Shown: positions 1-8,474 of the stretch, piece after piece | Layout of the letters: the number at the start of each line of letters is the position of its first letter | Position numbering within the stretch: position 1 is the stretch's first letter | NCBI RefSeq assembly: GCF_003284725.1 | Contig: NZ_PGTO01000024.1 | Location: forward strand, 1-45,084 | Direction: 5' to 3' | Length of the DNA stretch: 45,084 bases | DNA from: Paramagnetospirillum kuznetsovii | Lineage (GTDB): Bacteria > Pseudomonadota > Alphaproteobacteria > Rhodospirillales > Magnetospirillaceae | Position numbers and translations under genes: made by a program | Notes under the pieces: generated by a model | Told to the model about the DNA's origin: nothing | The model's database searches: none | What the model saw: the letters and a program-made list of their open reading frames with translations, nothing else

Positions 1-2105
1 TGGATCTTGAAGTCCTTGGTCAGGCTCTCGCCCGCCGCCATGCCCTGCACCGCGCCACTGTTGACCGCGAAGCTCCAGTTGCCGTCGGTCCCCATGGTGA
101 AGGTGCCTTCCGGCGTCTCCTGGGTCGTCTCCTGCATCACCGCCTGATCGTGGTCGGCGTCGGTCACGCTCACATGACCGGACACGCTGGCCGAATCCTC
201 GGACACGTGCTTGGCGTCGCCGGTGATCACCGCAGCGTCATTGGCGCCGTCGATGGTCACGTCGATGGAGGTGGTGCCGACGCCGCCATGGCCGTCGCTG
301 ACCCGCACATCGAAACTGTCATTGACGCTTTCGCCAGCGGCGAGCGCCTTGGTGGCATCGGAGGCGACGAAGGTGTAGTCGCCGGTCTCGGAATTGATGG
401 TGATGGTGCCGCTGTCGTTGGTGATGGAATCCACCACATTCCCGTTCGGGTCCACCAGATGATAGGTCATGTGATCGTTATCGGCGTCGGTGGCGTCGAT
501 GCCACCCTTGACGGTGCCGGCCTGGGTGACTTCGGTCACCTCGGACTCGACCACCGGCCCTTCGTTGGTCTCGGTCACCGTCACGGTGCGGGTGGCGGTG
601 CCGCCACGACCGTCGGAAACCTGAACGTCGAAGCTGGCGGTATCGCCGCCCTGCCAACCGGCTTCGGGAGTGAAGGTGTAATTGCCCTGGGCGTCCATGG
701 TCACGGAGCCGCCGTCCACCGCCAGGGTGCCGTCGACTCCGCCCACCAGCGTATAGCTGAGATTGGCGTTATCGGGATCGGAGGCCGAGATATGGCCGGT
801 GACGCTGCCGTGGTCGGACGCATCGGAATTGTCGATGGTCGGCGGCGCGTTGACTTCGATGACGATGGTCTTCGAAGTGGTCGCGGTGGCGTCTTCCGCC
901 AGCGCGGCGCCGTGATCCACGGCGGCTGCGCTGACTTCCAGATTGATGGTGCCGTAGAAATCGCTGGGCGGCTTGATGGACAGATCGGCGGCATTGGCCT
1001 GAGCAGGGGTCAGCGAGAAGGTGCCGTCCGCATTGGCCGCGACCTCCTCGCCGCCGATGGTCAGCGTGCTGCCAGCCGGAGCACCGCTCAGGGTCACGCC
1101 GGTAACCGCCTCGTTGTAATGAGTGTCGGTGACGTTCAGGTTCAGACCGAAATTGCCGCCTTCCTGAATCAGGACGGAATCCACCGAGGAAATGGACGCG
1201 CCGTCGGCGACGCCCTCGATATTGACCGAGAAGGTCTTGCTGACCGCATGGCCGTTGCCGTCGTCGACGGTAACGGTGAAGGAATCGACGCCGTTCCAGT
1301 CTTCCTCGAGGTTATAGGTGTATTCCCCGGTGGCGGGATCCTTGCTGATGCTGCCATGGGACGGATTGGTCACGGTGAAGGTCAGGGTGTCGCCGTCGGC
1401 ATCGGTGGCCGAGACGCCGAACTTGAAGGTCCGGGGGGTGTCTTCCTTGGAATAGATATCGGCGCCGCCGACGACGGGAGCGGTATTGGGATCTTCGACC
1501 GATCCGGTGTCGATGGTCACATTCGGCGCATCGGGTGCGCTGTTGGTCTTTTCCTGCTGATCCGGCACCACCGTTTCGGCGGGCGCATCGGCGGCGGCCT
1601 GCTGCTGGTTGGTGACAGCCGGGCCGGTGGGAGAAGCCAGATCGGTCGGGCGCCCCTCGGGAAGCTCCTGCGGCTTAAAGTTTTCGTCGGGCTGGGCCAG
1701 GTTATCGAAGCTCTGGACGTTCAGCGCCTTGGCGCCTTCTGCCTTGACCTCTACGGTGACCGCCTGATCCTCGAACTGAGCAGGAGCAGAGCCCAAATCC
1801 GGCGGCGCGACCGTGCTGCCCTCGGCACCTTCGATGGCGACGTCAAGCGCGACATTGACGCCACCGGCGATGGCGCCGATGTCATGAACCTGAGGATTGC
1901 TGGTCGAGCCCTGCTGCACATTGGCGAGGTTGCCCAGCGAGGTGTCGGAGACATCCACCGGCCGCGAAAGATTGAGCCTCGCATCGCCCAGGCTTTGATC
2001 CTGGACGTTTTGCAACACCGTCAAATCATCCAGCGCCTGATGCGCACCATCGCCGGTCCCGGTGTTGTGATCGGTCGGCTGATTGGGATTATTTGTGTCG
2101 GCCAT
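1..2105 (-). CDS. Large VCBS/cadherin-repeat exoprotein (partial, C-terminus beyond window)
   Basis: A minus-strand frame opens with ATG at 2105 and stays open to the left edge, giving 701 visible codons. A good Shine-Dalgarno (AGGAG, complement of 2113-2117) lies 7 nt before the ATG. The first ~215 residues are rich in N, Q, D, A and P and show no signal peptide. From ~215 onward come tandem domains of about 90-100 residues with cadherin/VCBS signatures: DATDADGDTLTF-like openings, YTF or YTY before a turn, and DSFTVTVDDGNGH-like endings. The last visible unit (VTDADHDQAV, then GTFTMGTDGNWSF) is a classic VCBS repeat. Proteins of this kind are usually surface adhesins or matrix proteins exported by type I secretion, with the signal at the C-terminus, which is not visible here. 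The family call is firm; the adhesin role is inferred. Confidence 0.85.
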   Translation of the reverse strand, partial: MADTNNPNQPTDHNTGTGDGAHQALDDLTVLQNVQDQSLGDARLNLSRPVDVSDTSLGNLANVQQGSTSNPQVHDIGAIAGGVNVALDVAIEGAEGSTVAPPDLGSAPAQFEDQAVTVEVKAEGAKALNVQSFDNLAQPDENFKPQELPEGRPTDLASPTGPAVTNQQQAAADAPAETVVPDQQEKTNSAPDAPNVTIDTGSVEDPNTAPVVGGADIYSKEDTPRTFKFGVSATDADGDTLTFTVTNPSHGSISKDPATGEYTYNLEEDWNGVDSFTVTVDDGNGHAVSKTFSVNIEGVADGASISSVDSVLIQEGGNFGLNLNVTDTHYNEAVTGVTLSGAPAGSTLTIGGEEVAANADGTFSLTPAQANAADLSIKPPSDFYGTINLEVSAAAVDHGAALAEDATATTSKTIVIEVNAPPTIDNSDASDHGSVTGHISASDPDNANLSYTLVGGVDGTLAVDGGSVTMDAQGNYTFTPEAGWQGGDTASFDVQVSDGRGGTATRTVTVTETNEGPVVESEVTEVTQAGTVKGGIDATDADNDHMTYHLVDPNGNVVDSITNDSGTITINSETGDYTFVASDATKALAAGESVNDSFDVRVSDGHGGVGTTSIDVTIDGANDAAVITGDAKHVSEDSASVSGHVSVTDADHDQAVMQETTQETPEGTFTMGTDGNWSFAVNSGAVQGMAAGESLTKDFKI

Positions 2106-2121
2106 CGCGCAGCTCCTAGGC

Positions 2122-2152
2122 AAAAAAAATCCCGGCCTCAATGAGGTCCGGG
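2122..2152 (-). terminator. Intrinsic terminator/attenuator-like hairpin in the leader of the VCBS gene
   Basis: Read on the minus strand, a GC-rich stem (CCCGG with CCGGG, continued by CCT with AGG after a one-base bulge) is followed by eight T residues (complement of 2122-2129). The T tract ends 5 nt before the Shine-Dalgarno of the exoprotein gene and 17 nt before its ATG. The nearest upstream minus-strand gene ends at 2489, so the hairpin sits in the leader rather than right behind a gene. It could be an attenuator, or a distant terminator for the PAS gene. Confidence 0.6.
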
Positions 2153-2335
2153 GTTCATCTGGGCATTTTGATCCAAATCATCAGCGAAGAGCAAATGAAA
2201 AAACACACCCCTGACCTATGGTATGACCATTGCGTCTAAAGCATAGGACCGTTGCCAAGACGGATGTGGCTTTTGCTTCTTCAAACCCAATATGTTGATT
2301 GTGCACCGCAGCATAAACAGATTGGAGTGCCCGCC

Positions 2336-2479
2336 GTGCTTGAAGAATGGATCAGAAACCTGCCCGTCACTACGGTCGAGCGCATCGCCGCCGACGGCAA
2401 GGTCGTCGAGACCCGTATCCGGAAGTTGGCCACCGACGAGCTCCGCCGCCGTCGGGAGCTTCGCGGCCAAGCCGATTGA
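2336..2479 (+). CDS. Small hypothetical protein (47 aa)
   Basis: A GTG at 2336 is preceded by GGAG (2324-2327) at 8 nt spacing and opens a 48-codon frame ending in TGA. Nearly all third positions are G or C, as in the neighbouring real genes. The product begins VLEEWIRNLPV and ends in an arginine-rich tail (DELRRRRELRGQ), so it is small, charged and probably helical. I recognise no family. The frame continues upstream to an ATG at 2252, but that extension has no similar codon bias. The gene converges on the PAS gene, leaving 9 nt between the two stop codons. The call rests on ribosome-binding site and codon bias only. Confidence 0.4.
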   Translation: MLEEWIRNLPVTTVERIAADGKVVETRIRKLATDELRRRRELRGQAD

Positions 2480-2488
2480 AGGGGCGTT

Positions 2489-2899
2489 CTAAATTTCGAT
2501 GACGTCCAGCAGGAATTCCATCGGATAGAACATCCCCACCAGACCCGCCGTGACGCCAAGGTTGTCGCAAAACACCGACTTGAAGAAAACGCCGCGCCGC
2601 ACGATGCCGTCGCCATAGCGAACGGAGGACGTGTAGCGCTGAGCCCCCCCTTCCTCCATCAGCTTCAGGTCCGCCTCGTGGTAGATCCTGGCCAATTCCG
2701 ACGGCGCGATCTCGAAGACCGTCTTGCCGACGATCTGGTCGTGCTCATGCCCCAGCATCTCGCAAAAGCGCTGATTGCAGCCAAGATAGCGGCCGCCCGC
2801 ATCCTTGAAGAATATGGGATGGGGAATCGCGTCCATCATGGCCGCGATGAGATCAGTATTCCTGATAATCTCCCAATCCACTGGCAACGATTTTGGCAT
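2489..2899 (-). CDS. Single PAS-domain protein (136 aa)
   Basis: The product is almost entirely one PAS domain. After a ~15-residue lead come the typical elements: AIPHPIFFKDAGGRYLGCNQRF (first strands and helix), GKTVFEIAP, then a long helix with YHEADLKLMEEGG, and strands ending near FYPMEFLLDVIEI. No kinase, GGDEF, HTH or other output domain follows before the stop. ATG at 2899 is chosen because TAGG lies about 9 nt upstream; an in-frame TTG at 2908 would add three residues. PAS domains bind small ligands or cofactors, or mediate dimerisation, but no cofactor ligand can be named from this sequence. It is transcribed away from nifJ. It may pair with a separate signalling protein. The domain call is confident; the ligand and partner are unknown. 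Confidence 0.8.
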   Translation of the reverse strand: MPKSLPVDWEIIRNTDLIAAMMDAIPHPIFFKDAGGRYLGCNQRFCEMLGHEHDQIVGKTVFEIAPSELARIYHEADLKLMEEGGAQRYTSSVRYGDGIVRRGVFFKSVFCDNLGVTAGLVGMFYPMEFLLDVIEI

Positions 2900-3162
2900 T
2901 GAGTTCAACCTACGTATTCGTGCCTATGGCGACCTTTGCTCCTCTACCACGCAAATCCCCTTGAGCATAGCGCAACCGACATTTTCAAATAAACCTAATT
3001 CGCATATGGCGTAATTATATTACTTTATGCCGAGCCTTTACGTAAGGGACTTGCGATGAATCCATGGCGCCGTCTATTCTGCCGAACCTTTGGCGGGCGA
3101 CGGAAACAGAGATTTCCAGCCATTCCAAAGGACGGACACAGCAGCAAAGAGTGGGGCTGGAC

Positions 3163-6100
3163 ATGGCAGACAGGGCATTGATCACGGTCGACGGCAACGA
3201 AGCCTGCGCTTCTGTGGCTTACCGGGTCAGCGAGGTGGCGGCGATCTATCCGATCACGCCGTCATCCACCATGGGCGAACTGGCCGACCAGTGGGCCTCC
3301 GAGCAGAAGAAGAACATCTGGGGCGTCATCCCGGAAGTGGCCGAGATGCAGCACGAGGGCGGCGCCGCGGGCGCGGTCCACGGCGCGCTCCAGGCCGGTT
3401 CGCTGGCGACCACGTTCACGGCCAGCCAGGGCCTGCTGCTGATGATCCCCAACATGTATAAGATCGCGGGCGAGCTGACCTCGTTCTGCATGCATGTGAG
3501 CGCCCGGACCGTGGCCACTCACGGCCTGTCCATCTTCGGCGATCATTCCGACATCATGGCCTGTCGCCAGACCGGCTTCGCCATGCTGGGCGCGGCTTCG
3601 GTGCAGGAAGCCCACGACATGGCGGCCATCGCGCACGCCTCGACCCTGCATTCGCGCATCCCCTTCGTCCACTTCTTCGACGGCTTCCGCACCTCGCACG
3701 AGGTGGCCAAGATCGAGGAACTGACCGACGCGGACCTCCATTCGCTGATGGACGACGCCGCCATCAAGGCGCACCGCGACCGCTCGCTGTCACCCGATCA
3801 CCCCACGCTGCGCGGCACCGCCCAGAACCCCGACACCTTCTTCCAGATGCAGGAAGCCCGCAATCCCTGGCACGACGCCTGTCCCGGCATCGTCCAGCAG
3901 GAGATGGACCGCTTCGCCAAGCTGACGGGCCGCGCCTACAAGCTGTTCGACTATGTGGGCCACCCCGAGGCCGAGCGCGTGGTCATCATCATGGGATCGG
4001 GCGCCGAGACGGTGCACGAGACCGTTTCCGCCCTGGTCGCCAAGGGCGAGAAGGTGGGCGTGCTCAAGGTTCGCCTCTACCGTCCGTTCTCGGTGGACGC
4101 CTTCATCTCGGCCATTCCGCCCAGCACCAAGGCCATCGCGGTGATGGACCGCACCAAGGAACACGGCGCCGTCGGCGAGCCGCTTTATCTCGACGTGCTG
4201 TCGGCGCTGTTCGAAGCCAAGGCCGAAGGCCGCCGCGTCACCACCATCGCCGATCCCGTCGTCATCGGCGGCCGCTACGGCCTCGCCTCCAAGGAATTCA
4301 CCCCGGCCATGGTCAAGGCGGTGTTCGACGAATTGTCGAAGGCCAAGCCCAAGCGCCGCTTCACCGTGGGCATCAACGACGACGTCACCCATCTGTCGCT
4401 GGAGGTGGACGCCTCGTTCCGCCTGGACCAGCCCAAGGTCAAGGGCGCCGTCTTCTTCGGCCTGGGCGCCGACGGCACCGTGGGCGCCAACAAGAACTCC
4501 ATCAAGATCATCGCCGAGAACGCCGGTTTCCAGGGTCAGGGCTATTTCGTCTATGATTCCAAGAAGTCGGGCGCCATCACCATCTCGCATCTGCGTTTCT
4601 CGCCCGAGCACATCCAGTCCGCCTATCTGCTGGAACAGGCCGATTTCGTCGCCTGTCACCACTTCGTCTTCCTCGACAAGTACGAAGTGCTGCGCTATGC
4701 CGCGCCGGGCGCCACCTTCCTGCTGAACTCGCCCTATTCCAAGGAAGAGACCTGGGCCACCATGCCGCGCGAGGTCCAGCAGGAGATCATCGACAAGAAG
4801 CTGAAGGTCTATGTGATCGACGCCCGCAAGGTGGCGCTGGCCACCGGCATGGGCAACCGCATCAACACCATCATGCAGACCTGCTTCTTCGCGCTGTCGG
4901 GCGTGCTGCCCCGCGACGAGGCCATCGGCCACATCAAGAAGGCCATCGAGAAGACCTATGGCCGCAAGTCCGAGAAGATCGTCGCCAAGAATTTCGAGGC
5001 GGTGGATCGGACGCTGGAAAATCTCGAGCAGATGACCATTCCGGCCGCCGTGACCTCCACCCGGTCGCGGCCGCCCATCGTGCCGGACAACTCGCCCGAT
5101 TTCGTCAAGCGCGTCACCGCCATGATGCTGGCCAATCACGGCGACCTGCTCCCCGTTTCCTGCTTCCCGGTGGACGGCGTGTGGCCCACCGCCACCGCCC
5201 AGTACGAGCGCCGCAACATCGCCGCCGAGATTCCGGTGTGGGACCAGGGGCCGTGCATCCAGTGCAACAAATGCGCCCTGGTCTGCCCCCATGCCGCCAT
5301 CCGCGCCAAGGTGGCCTCGCCCGCCGACATGGCGGCGGCGCCCGCCGCCTTCAAGCGGATGGATTACCGCGGCAACGAGTTCAAGGGCGATTCCTACATC
5401 ATCCAGGTCGCCCCCGAGGACTGCACCGGCTGCACGCTGTGCGTCAAGGTCTGCCCCGGCAAGGACAAGAAGGATCCGTCGCGTCTGGCGCTGCGCATGC
5501 AGGAAAAGACCGACGTCATCGAGGACGAGAAGGTCAACTGGGACTTCTTCCTCGGCCTGCCCGAGGTGGACAAGGAAAAGCTGGGCACCCCCACGGTCAA
5601 GAGCGCGCAGTTGCTCCAGCCGCTGTTCGAGTTCTCCGGCGCCTGCCTGGGTTGCGGCGAGACCCCCTATCTCAAGCTGATGACCCAGCTATGGGGCGAC
5701 CGCCTGATGATCGCCAACGCCACCGGCTGTTCCTCCATCTATGGCGGCAACCTGCCGTCCACCCCCTATGCGGTGAACGCCGAGGGACGCGGTCCCGCCT
5801 GGGCCAATTCGCTGTTCGAGGACAACGCCGAATTCGGCTTCGGCTTCCGCCTGGCGCTCGACCGTCACAAGGATCATGCCCGCATCCTGCTGCTGGCCCT
5901 GGCGAGCCAGGGCAAGCTGCCGGAGAAGCTGGCCAACGAGATCATCCACGCCGACCAGAGCAGCGAAGTGCTGATTGCCGTCCAGCGCAAGCGGATCGAG
6001 GATCTGCGCCGCGCCCTCACCTCCATCAACGACCCGCTGGCTCGGCGCCTGGAACAGGTGGCCGACTATCTGGTGGAAAAGGTGGTGTGGATCGTCGGCG

Positions 6101-6762
6101 GCGACGGCTGGGCCTACGACATCGGCTATGGCGGCCTCGACCACGTCTTCGCCTCGGGCAAGAACATCAACATCCTGGTGATGGATACCGAGGTCTATTC
6201 CAATACCGGCGGCCAGCAGTCCAAGGCCACCCCCATCGGCGCCTCGGCAAAGTTCGCCATCGCGGGCAAAACCTTGCCCAAGAAGGATCTGGGCATGATG
6301 GCCATGGCCTATGAAGACGTCTATGTGGCCAACATCGCCTTCGGCTCCAAGGACGTTCAGACCACCCGCGCCTTCCAGGACGCGGTGAGCTGGCCGGGCG
6401 TGTCGCTGATCGTCGCCTATTCCCATTGCATCGCCCACGGCTACGACCTGGCCCATGGCCTGGACCAGCAGAAGATGGCGGTGGATGCCGGTTATTGGCC
6501 GCTCTATCGCTGGGATCCGCGCAAGCTGGGCACCAACGAAAGCCCGCTGACCCTCGACAGCAAGGAGCCCAACGGCCAGTTGGCCGAATTCATGAAGGGC
6601 GAGGCCCGCTTCCAGATGGTGGAGCGCGCCGATCCCGAACGCTATCGCGGACTGGTGGACCATGCGGAAGCCAATATCCGCCGCCGCTTCGCCATGCTGC
6701 GCCGCTTCGCCGGAGTGCCGGACGTGGTGCCGCCCGCGCCCAAGTCCGACGCGGCGGAATAG
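3163..6762 (+). CDS. nifJ: Pyruvate:ferredoxin (flavodoxin) oxidoreductase
   Basis: This single-chain enzyme (1199 aa) oxidises pyruvate with CoA to acetyl-CoA and CO2 and reduces ferredoxin or flavodoxin in the cytoplasm, for anaerobic carbon flow and often to power nitrogenase. The N-terminal domain carries the pyruvate/CoA part (AAIYPITPSSTMGE). Two [4Fe-4S] ferredoxin motifs are present: Cys698-701-704-708 and Cys754-757-760-764. The ligands of the proximal cluster near thiamine diphosphate are Cys828, Cys831, Cys856 and Cys1089. The thiamine-binding motif GDGWAYDIGYGGLDH and the NTGGQQSKATP segment follow. The start at 3163 gives the family N-terminus (MADRALITVDGNEA), with a G-rich GTGGGG upstream; an open extension to 3064 lacks family character. 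No obvious sigma-54 promoter was seen. The gene is monocistronic as far as visible. Confidence 0.97.
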   Translation: MADRALITVDGNEACASVAYRVSEVAAIYPITPSSTMGELADQWASEQKKNIWGVIPEVAEMQHEGGAAGAVHGALQAGSLATTFTASQGLLLMIPNMYKIAGELTSFCMHVSARTVATHGLSIFGDHSDIMACRQTGFAMLGAASVQEAHDMAAIAHASTLHSRIPFVHFFDGFRTSHEVAKIEELTDADLHSLMDDAAIKAHRDRSLSPDHPTLRGTAQNPDTFFQMQEARNPWHDACPGIVQQEMDRFAKLTGRAYKLFDYVGHPEAERVVIIMGSGAETVHETVSALVAKGEKVGVLKVRLYRPFSVDAFISAIPPSTKAIAVMDRTKEHGAVGEPLYLDVLSALFEAKAEGRRVTTIADPVVIGGRYGLASKEFTPAMVKAVFDELSKAKPKRRFTVGINDDVTHLSLEVDASFRLDQPKVKGAVFFGLGADGTVGANKNSIKIIAENAGFQGQGYFVYDSKKSGAITISHLRFSPEHIQSAYLLEQADFVACHHFVFLDKYEVLRYAAPGATFLLNSPYSKEETWATMPREVQQEIIDKKLKVYVIDARKVALATGMGNRINTIMQTCFFALSGVLPRDEAIGHIKKAIEKTYGRKSEKIVAKNFEAVDRTLENLEQMTIPAAVTSTRSRPPIVPDNSPDFVKRVTAMMLANHGDLLPVSCFPVDGVWPTATAQYERRNIAAEIPVWDQGPCIQCNKCALVCPHAAIRAKVASPADMAAAPAAFKRMDYRGNEFKGDSYIIQVAPEDCTGCTLCVKVCPGKDKKDPSRLALRMQEKTDVIEDEKVNWDFFLGLPEVDKEKLGTPTVKSAQLLQPLFEFSGACLGCGETPYLKLMTQLWGDRLMIANATGCSSIYGGNLPSTPYAVNAEGRGPAWANSLFEDNAEFGFGFRLALDRHKDHARILLLALASQGKLPEKLANEIIHADQSSEVLIAVQRKRIEDLRRALTSINDPLARRLEQVADYLVEKVVWIVGGDGWAYDIGYGGLDHVFASGKNINILVMDTEVYSNTGGQQSKATPIGASAKFAIAGKTLPKKDLGMMAMAYEDVYVANIAFGSKDVQTTRAFQDAVSWPGVSLIVAYSHCIAHGYDLAHGLDQQKMAVDAGYWPLYRWDPRKLGTNESPLTLDSKEPNGQLAEFMKGEARFQMVERADPERYRGLVDHAEANIRRRFAMLRRFAGVPDVVPPAPKSDAAE

Positions 6763-6775
6763 AGGGAGTAGAGTC

Positions 6776-7018
6776 GGTCATCCCCGAGCAAGGCCGAGGG
6801 ATCTCCGCCTAGAGCGCCGAGCCTCAAATATGAGGCGACGCGCTCTGGCGAGCATTGAGCGAGCGGCCAAGGGCGCGGATGCGCCCGCCCGGCGAGGGCG
6901 AAACAAATGAAGCGAGAGCGTGATGCATATTTAATGCATCACGCTCTCGGCTGTCGGTGCCGGTTCCGAAAAGCCGTTCAAGGAGGAGATCCCTCCGCCC
7001 GATGGGCGTCGGGATGAC
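6776..7018. repeat. Mosaic palindromic intergenic element (MITE/REP-like)
   Basis: The spacer between nifJ and hpnJ is built almost wholly of inverted repeats. Its outer ends are related in inverted orientation: GTCATCCC followed by GAGGGATCTCCGCC on the left (6777-6810), and the reverse complement of a close variant on the right (about 6982-7018). Inside are an imperfect hairpin (6811-6846, arms starting AGAGCGC and ending GCCTCA), a perfect 6-bp hairpin (6871-6886) and a perfect 16-bp palindrome (6913-6949). No gene is apparent. It may be a non-autonomous mobile element or a dispersed intergenic repeat, and could end transcripts of the two convergent genes. Confidence 0.55.
6913..6949. repeat. 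Perfect 16-bp inverted repeat with 5-nt loop
   Basis: Arms CGAGAGCGTGATGCAT (6913-6928) and its exact reverse complement (6934-6949) enclose the loop ATTTA. No T run follows on either strand, so it is not a classic intrinsic terminator, though it could block exonucleases or fold in RNA from either side. Confidence 0.8.
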
Positions 7019-7031
7019 ACGGTCGGGCGGA

Positions 7032-8474
7032 TCAGCACGCGTTGGCGGCGTCGCGGGTCCGGAGGAACTGGAAGAACTCGACACCTTCGCGCAGGCGGCG
7101 CTTCATCATGTCCCAGTCCTGCAGCATCTCCCACAGGATCTCGCCGATCTTGGTCGGGCGGAAGTAGAAGGCCTTGTAGAACTCGGCCACGCCCTTGAAG
7201 ATCTCTTCGCTGCTGAGATCGGGATAGCTCAGCGCCGCCGTCTGCCAGCCGCCGCCGCCCGCTTCCTTCAGCAGCAGTTCCTTGTCCTTCTTGAACCAGC
7301 CGTTGGCGATGGCCTGGTCGTAAAGCTCGGTGCCGGGATAGGGCGCCGCCATGGAGACCTGCAGGGTGCGGGGATTGACTTCCTTGGCGAAGGCCAGGGT
7401 CTCCTTGATGGTCTCGCGGGTCTCGCCGGGCAGGCCCAGGATGAAGGTGCCGTGAACGACGATGCCCAGTTCGTGGCAATCCTTGGAGAAGCGCTTGATG
7501 ATATCGATGCGCAGGCCCTTGCGGATATTGTTCAGGATTTCCTGCACGCCGGATTCATAGCCGACCACCAGAACGCGCAGGCCGTTGGCCTTCAGCACTT
7601 CCAGGGTCTTGCGCGGAATATTGGCCTTGGCGTTGCACGACCACGGCACGCCCAGATGACCGATGCCCCTGGCGATTTCCTCGACCCGCTCCAGATCGTC
7701 GGTGAAGGTGTCGTCGTCGAAGAAGAATTCCCGGACCTCGGGGAACAGGGCGCGGGCCTGCTTGACCTCCTCGATCACCGAGGCGGCGCTGCGGGCGCGG
7801 TAGACCCGGCCGCCGATGGTCTGCGGCCACAGGCAGAAGCTGCACTTCGACTTGCAGCCGCGCCCGGTGTAGAACGACAGATAGGGATGGCGGATATAGC
7901 CGATGAAGTAGTCGTCGGGATTGAGATCGCGGCGATAGACCGGAGCGACGAAGGGCAGCGCGTCCATGTCGTGGATCAGGGTGCGATCCTTGGTGGCCAC
8001 CGGCTGGCCGTCCGGCCCACGGAAATTCAGGCCGTCGATCTCGGCGAAGGGCTTGCCCTCGGCCACCTCGACGATGGTGTAGTCGAATTCGTGACGGGCG
8101 ACGAAGTCGACGGCGGTCGACGCCATCAGCGACTCGTTGGGCACCGTCGCCACATGGGCGCCGACCATGCCGATCATGATATTGGGGTTGGCGGCCTTGA
8201 ACGCCTCGGCGACCTTGCACTCGGAGGCATAGGTGGCGGCGCTGGCATAGATCACCAGCAGCTCGTAATCCTTGGCCAGCTTCAGGCAGTCGTCCAGGGT
8301 CTTGCCCGAGGCGGGGGCGTCCACCAGCTTGGAGCCGGGCACCATGGCGGCCGGCTGGGCCAGCCATGTGGGATACCAATTGGATTTGATCTCGCGCTTC
8401 GCCTGGAAACGGGCACCGGCCCCGCCATCATACCCGTCGAAGGAGGGCGGATTGAGGAAAAGCGACTTCTTCAT
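7032..8474 (-). CDS. hpnJ: HpnJ, B12-binding-type radical SAM hopanoid cyclitol-ether enzyme
   Basis: This 480-aa protein has an N-terminal cobalamin-binding-like Rossmann region (about 60-170, YELLVIYASAATYASE to GMVGAHVATVP) and a radical SAM core with Cys207, Cys211 and Cys214 in GRGCKSKCSFC. Later core segments are FFFDDDTFTDD and HGTFILGLPGET. The fit to the hopanoid-associated family HpnJ is strong. In other bacteria HpnJ is needed to convert the glucosaminyl head group of bacteriohopanetetrol to the cyclitol ether. The start codon overlaps the hpnI stop (ATGA, 8471-8474), implying translational coupling. The usual intermediate deacetylase, HpnK, is not adjacent. The exact reaction is inferred from the family. 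Confidence 0.93.
   Translation of the reverse strand: MKKSLFLNPPSFDGYDGGAGARFQAKREIKSNWYPTWLAQPAAMVPGSKLVDAPASGKTLDDCLKLAKDYELLVIYASAATYASECKVAEAFKAANPNIMIGMVGAHVATVPNESLMASTAVDFVARHEFDYTIVEVAEGKPFAEIDGLNFRGPDGQPVATKDRTLIHDMDALPFVAPVYRRDLNPDDYFIGYIRHPYLSFYTGRGCKSKCSFCLWPQTIGGRVYRARSAASVIEEVKQARALFPEVREFFFDDDTFTDDLERVEEIARGIGHLGVPWSCNAKANIPRKTLEVLKANGLRVLVVGYESGVQEILNNIRKGLRIDIIKRFSKDCHELGIVVHGTFILGLPGETRETIKETLAFAKEVNPRTLQVSMAAPYPGTELYDQAIANGWFKKDKELLLKEAGGGGWQTAALSYPDLSSEEIFKGVAEFYKAFYFRPTKIGEILWEMLQDWDMMKRRLREGVEFFQFLRTRDAANAC

Noticed and set aside
150-2144. A plus-strand open frame opposite the VCBS gene
   Set aside because: The minus strand has a good ribosome-binding site and clear VCBS/cadherin repeats; the plus-strand product is glycine/histidine-rich without family features.
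6811-6949. The hairpins after nifJ considered as a standard rho-independent terminator
   Set aside because: None is followed by a T run on either strand, and they sit within a larger element with inverted ends.
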